Assembly (NCBI GenBank): GCA_963842295.1 | Contig: CAWJFY010000004.1 | Location: 301,734-365,733 of the forward strand | From: JAJNBA01 sp963842295 | Lineage (GTDB): Bacteria > Actinomycetota > UBA4738 > HRBIN12 | DNA length: 64,000 nucleotides | Direction of reading: 5' to 3' | Notes under the pieces: model-generated | Databases searched by the model: none | What the model was told of the DNA's origin: nothing | Seen by the model: only the letters and a program-made list of their open reading frames with translations | Made by a program: the position numbers and the translations under genes | Shown: one piece after another, positions 8,628 through 16,624 of the stretch | How positions within the stretch are numbered: the stretch's first letter is position 1 | How the letters are laid out: every line of letters begins with the position of its first letter

Positions 8628-8778
8628 GCGTCACCGCCCCGGCGGGGACGCAAGCGGAGCCCGAGAGGCTGAGTAGAGAACGCGGCGCCCCGGCGTCGCG
8701 GCCCCAAAGGTCTCTCGGGCTCTCGCGTTTCCATCTTCCGCCGCCGGGGAACAACCTGAATCTCCAGGGCGTAGTTCC
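8628..8778 (+). ncRNA. Possible structured RNA (three consecutive hairpins)
   Basis: The 299 bases between the amidohydrolase and the DUF4193 gene hold three stems: GCGT/ACGC with an inner GC-rich helix (8628-8651); an 11-bp perfect stem GAGCCCGAGAG/CTCTCGGGCTC (8657-8667 with 8712-8722) enclosing a smaller GC hairpin; and GGAAC/GTTCC with inner CCTG/CAGG (8748-8778). No T-run follows, so a simple terminator does not explain all of it. It could be the 5' leader of the DUF4193 gene or a small RNA. I cannot match it to a known riboswitch. Confidence 0.35.
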
Positions 8779-8843
8779 ATGGCAAGCGGATACTCGAACG
8801 CTAGAATCCGCGCCCGGATCGAGGACCCGAACCCGGAGGACAG

Positions 8844-9209
8844 GTGGCAGAGCGCACGGAAGAGCGCGAGGACGAGGTCGACGAGGCTGAGGAGAGCCTG
8901 GACGACGTCGAACCGACCGAGGAGGACCTCGAGGACGCGGCTGCGACCCCGGACCCGGCGGGCCCCGACGTCGAGTCCATCCACGAGGTCCTCGAGAAGC
9001 AAGAGGCGCGGGACGACGAGGACGAGGTCGACGAGGAGGAGCCGGTGGTACCCGTCGCCGCGGCGAAGGGCGACGACCGGCTCGAGCCGGTCGAGTCGCG
9101 CGTGGTGCCGATCCAGTCCACCGAGTTCGTCTGCAAGAACTGCTTCCTGGTGAAGCATCGCAGTCAGCTCGCGGACAAACGGCGGATGTTCTGCCGCGAC
9201 TGCGCCTGA
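8844..9209 (+). CDS. DUF4193 family protein with C-terminal zinc motif
   Basis: Small acidic protein of 121 residues, conserved across actinobacteria and of unknown function. The first 80 residues are rich in Glu and Asp; the C-terminus has STEFVCKNCFLVKHRSQL and FCRDCA, that is, two CxxC pairs likely to bind zinc, matching the DUF4193 consensus as I remember it. The GTG at 8844 follows GGAGGA with short spacing. The lnt-ppm fusion starts 35 bases later on the same strand, so the two may be co-transcribed. Function not known. Confidence 0.85.
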   Translation: MAERTEEREDEVDEAEESLDDVEPTEEDLEDAAATPDPAGPDVESIHEVLEKQEARDDEDEVDEEEPVVPVAAAKGDDRLEPVESRVVPIQSTEFVCKNCFLVKHRSQLADKRRMFCRDCA

Positions 9210-9244
9210 CGGGACACGGGCTGCCGGTCGCGCTCATCCTCTCG

Positions 9245-11491
9245 GTGATCGGGGGCGTGCTGTACTCGCTCGCCTTCCCGCCCGTCGGCGCCTGGCCGCT
9301 CGCGTTCCTCGCGCCCGCACTCTTGCTCGTCGCGCTGCGGGACGCGACGCCGGCTCGAGGCTTCTCCCTCGGGCTCGTCTACGGACTCACGGGGTTCGGG
9401 ATCACGCTGTCGTGGATCATGCTCTTCGGGGCGCTCGCGTGGAGCGCCCTGACGTTGCTCGCGGCGCTGTCCGTCGCGCTTTTCGGCGTCGTGTTCCCAC
9501 TCCTGCGCAGACACGGGCGGCCGGTGCTCACGGCTCTCGGTGCCGCCGCCGCGTGGACGGCGATCGATTGGCTCCGAGGGCTCTGGCCACTCGGGGGATT
9601 CACCTGGGGTTCCCTCGGCGTGTCGCAGGTCCCGAACGGCATCACGGTGCGAGTGGCCGTGATCGCGGGCGTGTTCGGTGTCACGTTCGTCGTCGCCTTC
9701 GTCGCGGCCTTGCTGGCGGAGGCTACCTCCGACGGCCGACCGCTCGGCGTGCGGCTCGGCCTCGTCGGACTCGCTGCGGCCGCCACGTTCGTGCCCTTCC
9801 TCATCCCGTTCGCGACGCCGGTCGGGCGGGCCATCGACGTCGCAGCGATCCAGGTCGACTTCCGGGAAGGGGTGCGCCAGCGCTCGCGGGAAGAGGGGGA
9901 CATCGCGGTGACGAGACTCAACCTCGACCTTCATAGGACATTGAAGGACGAGCCTCCGGATCTGGCGGTGTGGGGAGAGAGCTCTCTCGACCCCGGCTCC
10001 TTGGACATCCTCGACGAGATCCGAGCGACGATCGCAGAGGTCGGAGTGCCGGTCCTTGCTGGGTCGACGTCCGGGGACATCCGGGCGGCGGGGCGCCGGA
10101 ACGGGGCTCTCTTCAATCAAGCCGTCGTCTTCGACGGCGGGGGAGAGGTGCTCGATGTCTACCGGAAAACCCATCTCGTCCCGTACGGTGAGTACATCCC
10201 CTGGAAACCGCTCGTCGGATGGATCTCGGCCCTCGAACAGATCGGGTACGAGCTCACGCCGGGGGAGCGCCTGCACACGCTGTCGGCACCCGGACTCCCG
10301 AGGTTCGCGGCTCCGATCTGCTTCGAGAACAGCTTCCCGGCGCTCGATCGAGAGCTCGTGCGCCAGGGCGCGGAGTTCCTCGTCGTGCTCACGAACAACG
10401 CGTCCTACGACGAGACGGCCGCGTCGGCGCAGCACCTCCAGATGTCCCGGATCCGCGCGATCGAGGACGGACGGTGGGTGGTGCATGCCGCCGTGTCCGG
10501 GATCAGCGCGTTCATCGATCCGAGTGGTCGTACGTATCAACAGACGGAGCTCTTCCGACCCGCCGTCATCAGGCGGACGATCCGTGCATCGACGGATCGA
10601 ACGCTCTCCGTCCGTTTGGGGGACTGGCTCCCCATCGTCTCGCTCGCGTCCGTCGTTTGCCTGGCGGCGGTCCCGCGGGGCCGTCGACGCCCGCGCCCCG
10701 ATCCCGAACCGCTCGGTGCCGACGTCCGAACCCTCGTGATCCTGCCCACCTACGACGAGGCCAGGACGATCCGTGATGTCATCACGGGCGTCTTGAGGTA
10801 TCCGAAGGTCGACGCCATCGTCGTGGACGATTCTTCGCCAGACGGCACGGGAAGGGTCGTCCGGGAGCTGATCGAGGGGGAGCCGCGTCTCCGGCTCGTC
10901 GAGCGCCCGGCCAGATCAGGGCTCGCGAGCGCCTATCTCGAGGGTTTCGGTCGGGCGCTCGACGAGGGCTACGACCTGATCGTGGAGATGGACTCCGACC
11001 TCTCACACGACCCCACACAGCTCGGATCGCTCCTCGACGCCGCGCGCGATCGGTACCACCTCGTGGTCGGGAGCCGCTACGTCCCGGGAGGCTCCGTCAC
11101 GAACTGGAGTCGCGCGCGCCTGGCCCTGTCGAAGGCAGGCAACATCTACGCCCGACGGATGCTCGGGATACCCCTGCACGACGCGACGAGCGGCTACCGC
11201 GTGTACCGACGCGAGCTGCTCCGAGATCTCGTCTCGGAGCGCTTCCACGCCGATGGCTACGGTTTCCAGGTCGAGCTCGTGCTGCGCTCCTGGCTCCATG
11301 GCTGGACGATCGGCGAGGTTCCGATCACGTTCCGCGAACGGGAACACGGCCATTCGAAGCTCTCGCGCTGGATCGTCCTCGAGGCATTGTGGCTCGTCAC
11401 GCGATGGGGCGTCGCTCTGCGGGTCCTCGGACGGCCTCACCGGAGGCCGCGAGCGCGCTCCTCACCTCAGGATCCCGCCCCTCCCCGATAA
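9245..11491 (+). CDS. ppm1: Apolipoprotein N-acyltransferase fused to polyprenol-phosphate mannose synthase
   Basis: Bifunctional membrane protein of 748 residues. The N-terminal two thirds is Lnt: several membrane helices, then a nitrilase-like domain with the Glu-Lys-Cys triad visible as AVWGESS, YRKTHLVPYGEY and APICFENSF; it would N-acylate lipoproteins. After about residue 490 comes a GT2 domain (ILPTYDEARTI, VDDSSPDGTG, EMDSDLSHDP) like Ppm, which makes polyprenyl-phosphate mannose as sugar donor for extracytoplasmic mannosylation. Mycobacterium tuberculosis carries the same fusion, whereas some relatives have two genes. GTG at 9245 is the first usual start and precedes the first helix closely, so the true N-terminus could be slightly longer. 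Confidence 0.93.
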   Translation: MIGGVLYSLAFPPVGAWPLAFLAPALLLVALRDATPARGFSLGLVYGLTGFGITLSWIMLFGALAWSALTLLAALSVALFGVVFPLLRRHGRPVLTALGAAAAWTAIDWLRGLWPLGGFTWGSLGVSQVPNGITVRVAVIAGVFGVTFVVAFVAALLAEATSDGRPLGVRLGLVGLAAAATFVPFLIPFATPVGRAIDVAAIQVDFREGVRQRSREEGDIAVTRLNLDLHRTLKDEPPDLAVWGESSLDPGSLDILDEIRATIAEVGVPVLAGSTSGDIRAAGRRNGALFNQAVVFDGGGEVLDVYRKTHLVPYGEYIPWKPLVGWISALEQIGYELTPGERLHTLSAPGLPRFAAPICFENSFPALDRELVRQGAEFLVVLTNNASYDETAASAQHLQMSRIRAIEDGRWVVHAAVSGISAFIDPSGRTYQQTELFRPAVIRRTIRASTDRTLSVRLGDWLPIVSLASVVCLAAVPRGRRRPRPDPEPLGADVRTLVILPTYDEARTIRDVITGVLRYPKVDAIVVDDSSPDGTGRVVRELIEGEPRLRLVERPARSGLASAYLEGFGRALDEGYDLIVEMDSDLSHDPTQLGSLLDAARDRYHLVVGSRYVPGGSVTNWSRARLALSKAGNIYARRMLGIPLHDATSGYRVYRRELLRDLVSERFHADGYGFQVELVLRSWLHGWTIGEVPITFREREHGHSKLSRWIVLEALWLVTRWGVALRVLGRPHRRPRARSSPQDPAPPR

Positions 11492-11636
11492 CGTACATTA
11501 TGTCACTTCCCTGCTGAGCGCCTTCGCAAGCACCTGCCCCCTCCCTGAAGACCCGTGCCTCGACGGAAGAGGCGCTGGCTCCACGAGGACGCCCAGTTCC
11601 CGCGTTCTTGCTTCGTCACAAGGCGGGTGCGAAGCT

Positions 11637-11656
11637 CGGCCCGGACCGTCGGGCCG
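11637..11656. other. Hairpin in the 300-base gap before the DUF11 genes
   Basis: CGGCCCG and CGGGCCG form a perfect 7-bp stem with a 6-base loop, about 145 bases after the lnt-ppm stop. There is no T-run. The remainder of the gap (11492-11792) shows no gene I can support; it presumably contains the promoter of the surface-protein gene at 11793. Confidence 0.35.
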
Positions 11657-11792
11657 GATCGTCGTCGGAATGCCTCGCTCATCGGACCGATGTATCCGCT
11701 CCCCCGGGCCCCCCTAGGGTCTGGCTGATCGGCCGAAGTCTCCGCGATCCTCGATGGGGACCTGAGGCGGTGCCAAAGGCGAGAAAGGACAC

Positions 11793-13625
11793 ATGAGCAG
11801 AGCGAAACCCCGGGCCTGGCGAGGGATCCTCCTCGGATCGATCCTCCTGATGATGCTCGCGATCGGGCAGGCCGGCACCCTGATCGCCCGGGCAGATCCG
11901 CCGATGGACGCGCCCGGCTCCCCTTCGGCTGACGGCGAGGAGCCGGTCGTCCCCGACAGGTCGTCATCGGACGACGTGCCGGTCTCGCCGGACGTCACCG
12001 TCGTCACCGTCGCCGAAGCGAACGACCCGGACGGTCCGATCCTCAGAGGCAGCTCGATCACCTACACGCTCACGGTCACGAACGAGGGCGACGCGACGGC
12101 GACGGCCGTGGGGGTCACCGACGAGCTCCCCTCGGACGTCACCTTGGCCGATGCGACCTCGAGCTGCGCCGAGTCCGCCGGCCTGGTCACATGCGCGCTC
12201 GGTGACATCGACGCCGGCGCGATCGTAGAGATCCACCTCACCGTCGCGGTGCACGAAGGCTCCTGCGGTGCGATCGCCAACTCGGCGACCGTCTCGGCGA
12301 CCAACGAGGGGGGCGAAGCCGTCGGCAACAACGCCTCGAACGAGGTCAGCAACAACGTCGATTGCGACCTGAGCAGACCGTCGGACCGTCAGGTTGCTGA
12401 CGGTCCGAACCTTCAGGTGTCGAAGGGCTCTGATGCCGGAGGGATCCTTCACGACGGCGATGACTTCCTCTACACGATCACCGTGACGAACACGGGCGAC
12501 CGGATGGCCACGGGCGTGGAACTGTTCGATGTGCTGCCAACAGGCGCGTTGAACGTCGCGGTTCGGCCGTTCCCCACGTTCGCCGGCGAAGCGTGCACCG
12601 TGACGAGCTCCGTTCCGCCGGGAGGCGAGGTGCCACACGCGGAGGTCCGATGTGGCCCTGTCTCCCTCGGCCCAGGTGACTCGGCCTCCCTCACGATCAA
12701 GGTGATCGTCAGCGGCGACGTCTGCGGCCCGATCACCAACGTCGTCGATGTCGACGGGGCCAACGAACCTGCGGAGAACGCGGGGCCCGACAACCGCGCC
12801 GAGGCGACCGATGAGATCGCGTGCGTGCCGCGGGTCCTGTTGCTGAAGGAAGGGCCCTCGCTCGCGCACGTGGGCGACAGGATCACGTACGTGTTCATGG
12901 TGAGGAACATCGGAAGCCTCGATCTGTCGAACATCGACATCACCGACGCCGGCTGCGATACGACGCCCGCGCTGATCGATGATGGGAACGGCGACGGCGT
13001 CCTCTCCGGAGACGAGAAGTGGCGCTTCGGGTGCAACCGGACGATCACCTTCGGTGACGGCGATCCGGTCCACAGCCGGGCGAGGGTCACCGGCGACCAT
13101 GAGCGTGGCACCGTCACGGACTCAGACACCCACGATGTGCACGTGATCCATCCGAGCATCGCCCTCGAGAACTCGGCGAACCCGACCTCCGGGCCTGTCG
13201 GCGCGCTCGTCGTCTACACCTACGCGGTCACGAACACGGGCGACACGAACCTCTTCGCTGTCTCCGTCGACGACGCCGTGGGGCACGCGGGCGAGATCTC
13301 GACGCTCGCTGCCGGGCAGACGGTCGAGCTCACCCGCCGTGTGACGCTTGGCTCCTCCCCCATGACCAACGTCGCCACCGCGGCCGGCTCGGATGCCCTC
13401 GGGGCGTCCGTCAGCGACATCGACGATGCGACGGTCACCGACGTGGCGGACGCGGAGGGCGGGGGCGGCGCCACCGGCGGGAGTCCCTTCACGGGATCCG
13501 GCGCGGACACCCTGGCCGAGTGGGTCCTCGTCCTCACGGCTGCGGGGTCGGCCATGCTCCTCCTGTCGCGCGGGCGCTCCGAGTCCCAGGTGAGACCTTC
13601 GAGGACCTCCGAGACCACGACCTGA
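11793..13625 (+). CDS. Secreted DUF11-repeat surface protein with C-terminal PFTG anchor
   Basis: Exported, wall- or membrane-attached protein of 610 residues. It has a signal peptide (basic start, hydrophobic core about 10-32, ending near ARADPP), then four tandem immunoglobulin-like DUF11 domains, recognisable by repeated TYTLTVTN / LYTITVTN / TYVFMVRN / VYTYAVTN segments, and a C-terminal SPFTGSG followed by a hydrophobic helix and a basic tail. That tail looks like a sortase sorting signal although the motif is not LPxTG. ATG at 11793 follows AAAGGA. It is a paralogue of the next gene: their last two domains and anchor share the same order. Likely structural or adhesive; no enzymatic motif. 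Confidence 0.85.
   Translation: MSRAKPRAWRGILLGSILLMMLAIGQAGTLIARADPPMDAPGSPSADGEEPVVPDRSSSDDVPVSPDVTVVTVAEANDPDGPILRGSSITYTLTVTNEGDATATAVGVTDELPSDVTLADATSSCAESAGLVTCALGDIDAGAIVEIHLTVAVHEGSCGAIANSATVSATNEGGEAVGNNASNEVSNNVDCDLSRPSDRQVADGPNLQVSKGSDAGGILHDGDDFLYTITVTNTGDRMATGVELFDVLPTGALNVAVRPFPTFAGEACTVTSSVPPGGEVPHAEVRCGPVSLGPGDSASLTIKVIVSGDVCGPITNVVDVDGANEPAENAGPDNRAEATDEIACVPRVLLLKEGPSLAHVGDRITYVFMVRNIGSLDLSNIDITDAGCDTTPALIDDGNGDGVLSGDEKWRFGCNRTITFGDGDPVHSRARVTGDHERGTVTDSDTHDVHVIHPSIALENSANPTSGPVGALVVYTYAVTNTGDTNLFAVSVDDAVGHAGEISTLAAGQTVELTRRVTLGSSPMTNVATAAGSDALGASVSDIDDATVTDVADAEGGGGATGGSPFTGSGADTLAEWVLVLTAAGSAMLLLSRGRSESQVRPSRTSETTT
12381..12408 (+). other. 12-bp perfect hairpin inside a coding region
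   Basis: TCGGACCGTCAG and CTGACGGTCCGA flank a GTTG tetraloop. The sequence encodes the linker between the first two DUF11 domains of the surface protein. The stem is unusually long for coding sequence and may affect mRNA decay or cause pausing. Confidence 0.5.
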
Positions 13626-13675
13626 ACGGGAACCGAGCACCGAGCGGAAGCGCGGTGAGTGCTCCGATCCCGTTC
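13624..13675 (+). terminator. Probable terminator hairpin after first DUF11 gene
   Basis: GAACGGGA (13624-13631) pairs with TCCCGTTC (13668-13675), and inside it GAGCAC (13635-13640) pairs with GTGCTC (13659-13664), separated by a symmetric 3-base internal loop. The hairpin begins on the stop codon. There is no T-tract, as is common in high-GC actinobacteria. Confidence 0.55.
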
Positions 13676-13851
13676 GATCCAAGCTGCCTCTCCCCGAAGG
13701 GCCTACTACGTCCGCCGCACAGCTCTAGACGTACGCCCGATGCTGTCCCCCGACTGGCGGAGCTACGGTCCTGGGCAGCGGACTACAGATGTCACCGTAA
13801 GGCGTGGGCCGCGCCCATAGGTCACGTGAAAGCACCAAAGGAGGAAGCAAG

Positions 13852-16509
13852 ATGCTGAAGAAGCTAGGCGCTGCGATCGCACTGTGCGTCGCGATCATGG
13901 GGGTCACTGCACTCCCGGCGTTCGCGCACCATCCCACGGTCTCCGGGGACATCGTCTGCAACGAGCAGACCGGTCGCTACGACGTGACCTGGACGGTGGC
14001 GAACGGGAACTGGGAGAACCGCACCATGACGCTCGACCAGTCCGATCGCTCGGTCGTGCCTCTCTCGAGCTATGCGCCGAGCGAGTCCAAGTCCTACGAC
14101 GAGTCGCTGCCGGGCACGACGAGTGGCGAGACGACCCTGACCGTGCGCGGGGACTGGGACAACGGGGGGCCGCAGAACGTGGCCGGCTCAGCGTCCGTGC
14201 GATCCTCTGGGACCTGCCAGACGCCCGAGCCCGAGCCCGAGCGGAAACACACGATCTGTCACGCGACCAGCAGCACCACCAACCCGTACTCGGGTCAGGA
14301 CGAGACGATCACCCCGTCGAAGGACGGCGTGCTGAACGGTCACCTGGACCACACGGGCCCGGTGCCGACCAGTCAGGCGCACCTGGAGCAGCTCAAGGAC
14401 GACCACATCAAGTGGGGCGACATCATCCCGCCCTTCGAGCACGACGGCCAGACCTACTCCCTGAACTGGACGGCGGCGGGGCAGGCCCTCTTCAACGCTG
14501 GATGCGCACTTCCCGAGCCCGACCCGGACCCGGACCCGGACCCGGAGCCGAAACACACGATCTGTCACGCGACGAACAGCACCACCAACCCGTACTCGGG
14601 TCAGGACGAGACGATCACCCCGTCGCAGGACGGTGTGTTGAACGGACACCTGGACCACACGGGCCCGGTACCGACCAGTCAGTCGCACCTGGAGCAGCTC
14701 AAGGACGACCACATCAAGTGGGGCGACATCATCCCGCCCTTCGAGCACGACGGTCAGACCTACTCCTTGAACTGGTCGGATGCGGGCCAAGCGATCTTCC
14801 GGAACGGATGCGCCCTTCCGGAACCGGAGCCGGAGCCCGAGCCGGAGCTGGACATCGTCAAGCAGGCCGACGACGCATCCGTGGACGCCGGTGACGAGAT
14901 CGGCTACACGGTGACCGTCTCGAACGACGGTGACGGGACCGCCGAGGACGTCGAGCTCACCGACGAGCTCCCCGACGACGAGGGTCTCGACTGGGAGATC
15001 GCGGGCACGTCCGGTGGATGGGACTGCGAGATCGACGCCGGGACGCTCACCTGCGGAGGCGAGGGTTTCGACCTCGACCCCGGCGATGACGCGTCGGTGC
15101 ACATCGTCTCCCCCACCACGCCGGACACCTGCGGCAACGTGAGGAACCAGGCCGAAGCCGAGTGGGACGCCACGGAGGGGCAGCAGCCCCAGGTGTCCAC
15201 CCTTCCCGACAGCGGCAACCGAGACGACGTCGAGAGCGAGGTCGTGAAGATCGAGGTGGAATGCAACCCCGAGCTGGACATCGTCAAGCAGGCCGACGAC
15301 GCATCCGTGGACGCCGGTGACGAGATCGGCTACACGGTGACCGTCTCGAACGACGGTGACGGGACCGCCGAGGACGTCGAGCTCACCGACGAGCTCCCCG
15401 ACGACGAGGGTCTCGACTGGGAGATCGCGGGCACGTCCGGTGGATGGGACTGCGAGATCGACGCCGGGACGCTCACCTGCGGAGGCGAGGGTTTCGACCT
15501 CGACCCCGGCGATGACGCGTCGGTGCACATCGTCTCCCCCACCACGCCGGACACCTGCGGCAACGTGAGGAACCAGGCCGAAGCCGACGCGTCGAACGCG
15601 GAGGACGACGAGGAGGGCGACGAGGGTCAGCAAGGAGACCAGGAAGCCGACGCAGGAGATGACGACGAGGGAGACAACGAAGACGACGTCGAGAGCAAAG
15701 TCGTGAAGATCGAGGTCGAGTGCACGCCGGCGATCCAGGTCGTGAAGGACGGTCCGGACGTCGTGCACCGCGGCGACACGATCACCTACCTCTTCGAGGT
15801 CACCAACGTCGGCCAGCTCGACCTGTTCGACGTCGAGCTGAGCGACCCGATCTGCGACGAGGGCACGATCGATCTCGTCGACGACGGAGACGGCGATCAG
15901 GTCCTCGCGATCGACGAGGTATGGCGATACACCTGCACACGCTTGGTCACCGACGACGACGCGGACCCGCTTCCGAACACGGCCACGGTCCGTGGTGACG
16001 CCGAGGAAGGTGAGGGTGAAGATGAGGTCACCGACACCGACGATCACTCGGTGGACATCATCCACCCGGCCATCGATATCGTGAAGACGGCTTCCGAGGA
16101 GATCGTGGAGATCGGCGACACCGTGACCTACACCTACGTGGTGTGGAACACGGGCGACACCACGCTGTACGACATCAGCGTCGACGACGACATCTTGGGC
16201 CACGTCGGGGACATCCAAGTCCTGGAGCCCGGCACGTCGGCGACGCTCACGAAGGACTTCGTGATGGGCAACGCGCCAGTGACCAACGTGGCGATCGCAG
16301 CGGGTGAGGACGTCCTTGGGCACTCTGTGAGCGCCGATGACGCCGTGACCGTCACCCCGATCGCCGGAGCGACCGCTCCGCCTCCAACGACCCCGTTCAC
16401 GGGCTCGGACGCGGCACGGCTCGGACTCATCACGATGGTCCTGCTCGGGATCGGTGTGACCGTGGTCGCGTCGACACGCAGGCGCCGGCCTGAGCGCGAG
16501 GCCGCGTAA
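13852..16509 (+). CDS. Large secreted repeat protein with DUF11 domains and PFTG anchor
   Basis: Exported surface protein of 885 residues. A signal peptide (MLKKLGAAIAL through PAFAHH) precedes a beta-sandwich-like N-terminal domain. Next come two near-identical repeats of about 75 residues starting KHTICHATSSTT, joined by Glu-Pro and Asp-Pro linkers, then two identical DUF11 copies (LDIVKQADDASVDAGDE), an acidic linker, two further DUF11 domains like those of the upstream paralogue, and TPFTGSD with a hydrophobic helix and an Arg-rich tail. ATG at 13852 has AAAGGAGG at optimal distance; the frame's earlier opening at 13804 lacks one. Probably anchored to wall or membrane outside the cell. 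A strong terminator follows. Repeats at DNA level suggest recent copy-number change. Confidence 0.87.
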   Translation: MLKKLGAAIALCVAIMGVTALPAFAHHPTVSGDIVCNEQTGRYDVTWTVANGNWENRTMTLDQSDRSVVPLSSYAPSESKSYDESLPGTTSGETTLTVRGDWDNGGPQNVAGSASVRSSGTCQTPEPEPERKHTICHATSSTTNPYSGQDETITPSKDGVLNGHLDHTGPVPTSQAHLEQLKDDHIKWGDIIPPFEHDGQTYSLNWTAAGQALFNAGCALPEPDPDPDPDPEPKHTICHATNSTTNPYSGQDETITPSQDGVLNGHLDHTGPVPTSQSHLEQLKDDHIKWGDIIPPFEHDGQTYSLNWSDAGQAIFRNGCALPEPEPEPEPELDIVKQADDASVDAGDEIGYTVTVSNDGDGTAEDVELTDELPDDEGLDWEIAGTSGGWDCEIDAGTLTCGGEGFDLDPGDDASVHIVSPTTPDTCGNVRNQAEAEWDATEGQQPQVSTLPDSGNRDDVESEVVKIEVECNPELDIVKQADDASVDAGDEIGYTVTVSNDGDGTAEDVELTDELPDDEGLDWEIAGTSGGWDCEIDAGTLTCGGEGFDLDPGDDASVHIVSPTTPDTCGNVRNQAEADASNAEDDEEGDEGQQGDQEADAGDDDEGDNEDDVESKVVKIEVECTPAIQVVKDGPDVVHRGDTITYLFEVTNVGQLDLFDVELSDPICDEGTIDLVDDGDGDQVLAIDEVWRYTCTRLVTDDDADPLPNTATVRGDAEEGEGEDEVTDTDDHSVDIIHPAIDIVKTASEEIVEIGDTVTYTYVVWNTGDTTLYDISVDDDILGHVGDIQVLEPGTSATLTKDFVMGNAPVTNVAIAAGEDVLGHSVSADDAVTVTPIAGATAPPPTTPFTGSDAARLGLITMVLLGIGVTVVASTRRRRPEREAA
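14245..14469 (+). repeat. Direct repeat A, copy 1 (about 225 bp, near-identical)
   Basis: Matches 14551-14775 at an offset of 306 bases with only scattered single-base differences. It encodes the KHTICHAT module of the surface protein. Confidence 0.9.
14551..14775 (+). repeat. Direct repeat A, copy 2
   Basis: Second copy of the module at 14245-14469; the copies are separated by a short (D/E)P-rich linker. Confidence 0.9.
14845..15161 (+). repeat. Direct repeat B, copy 1 (317 bp, perfect)
   Basis: Read side by side with 15271-15587 (offset 426 bases) I find no mismatch, including synonymous positions. It encodes one DUF11 domain. Confidence 0.93.
15271..15587 (+). repeat. Direct repeat B, copy 2
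   Basis: Second, apparently identical copy of 14845-15161. The sequence between and after the copies differs (QQPQ-rich versus an acidic GDEGQQ linker). Confidence 0.93.
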
Positions 16510-16523
16510 GACACACAGCACCA

Positions 16524-16560
16524 GGAAGGGCGGGGTCGCGACACGGGACCCCGCCCTTCC
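16524..16560. terminator. Strong bidirectional terminator hairpin
   Basis: GGAAGGGCGGGGTC and GACCCCGCCCTTCC form a perfect 14-bp stem with a 9-base loop, between the surface-protein stop at 16509 and the convergent gcvPB stop at 16625. A T/C-rich stretch follows on the plus strand. Confidence 0.85.
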
Positions 16561-16624
16561 GTGTCTTCTCGTGTCTGGCCTCAGCCGACCACGACGAACG
16601 TCACCGCGCGGATCTGGGTGAGTG

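Noticed and set aside
8660..8780. Resemblance to a TPP riboswitch (CTGAG and ACCTGA...GCGTAG)
   Set aside because: Order and spacing of the conserved boxes are wrong, the 11-bp stem lies in the wrong place, and the next gene is not for thiamine.
13820..13835. GTCACGTGAAAG as a second parS
   Set aside because: Only one half matches; the palindrome is short and lies just before a ribosome binding site.
14245..15587. Regular repeats as a CRISPR array
   Set aside because: Repeats are 225-317 bases, in frame and coding; no spacers or Cas genes.
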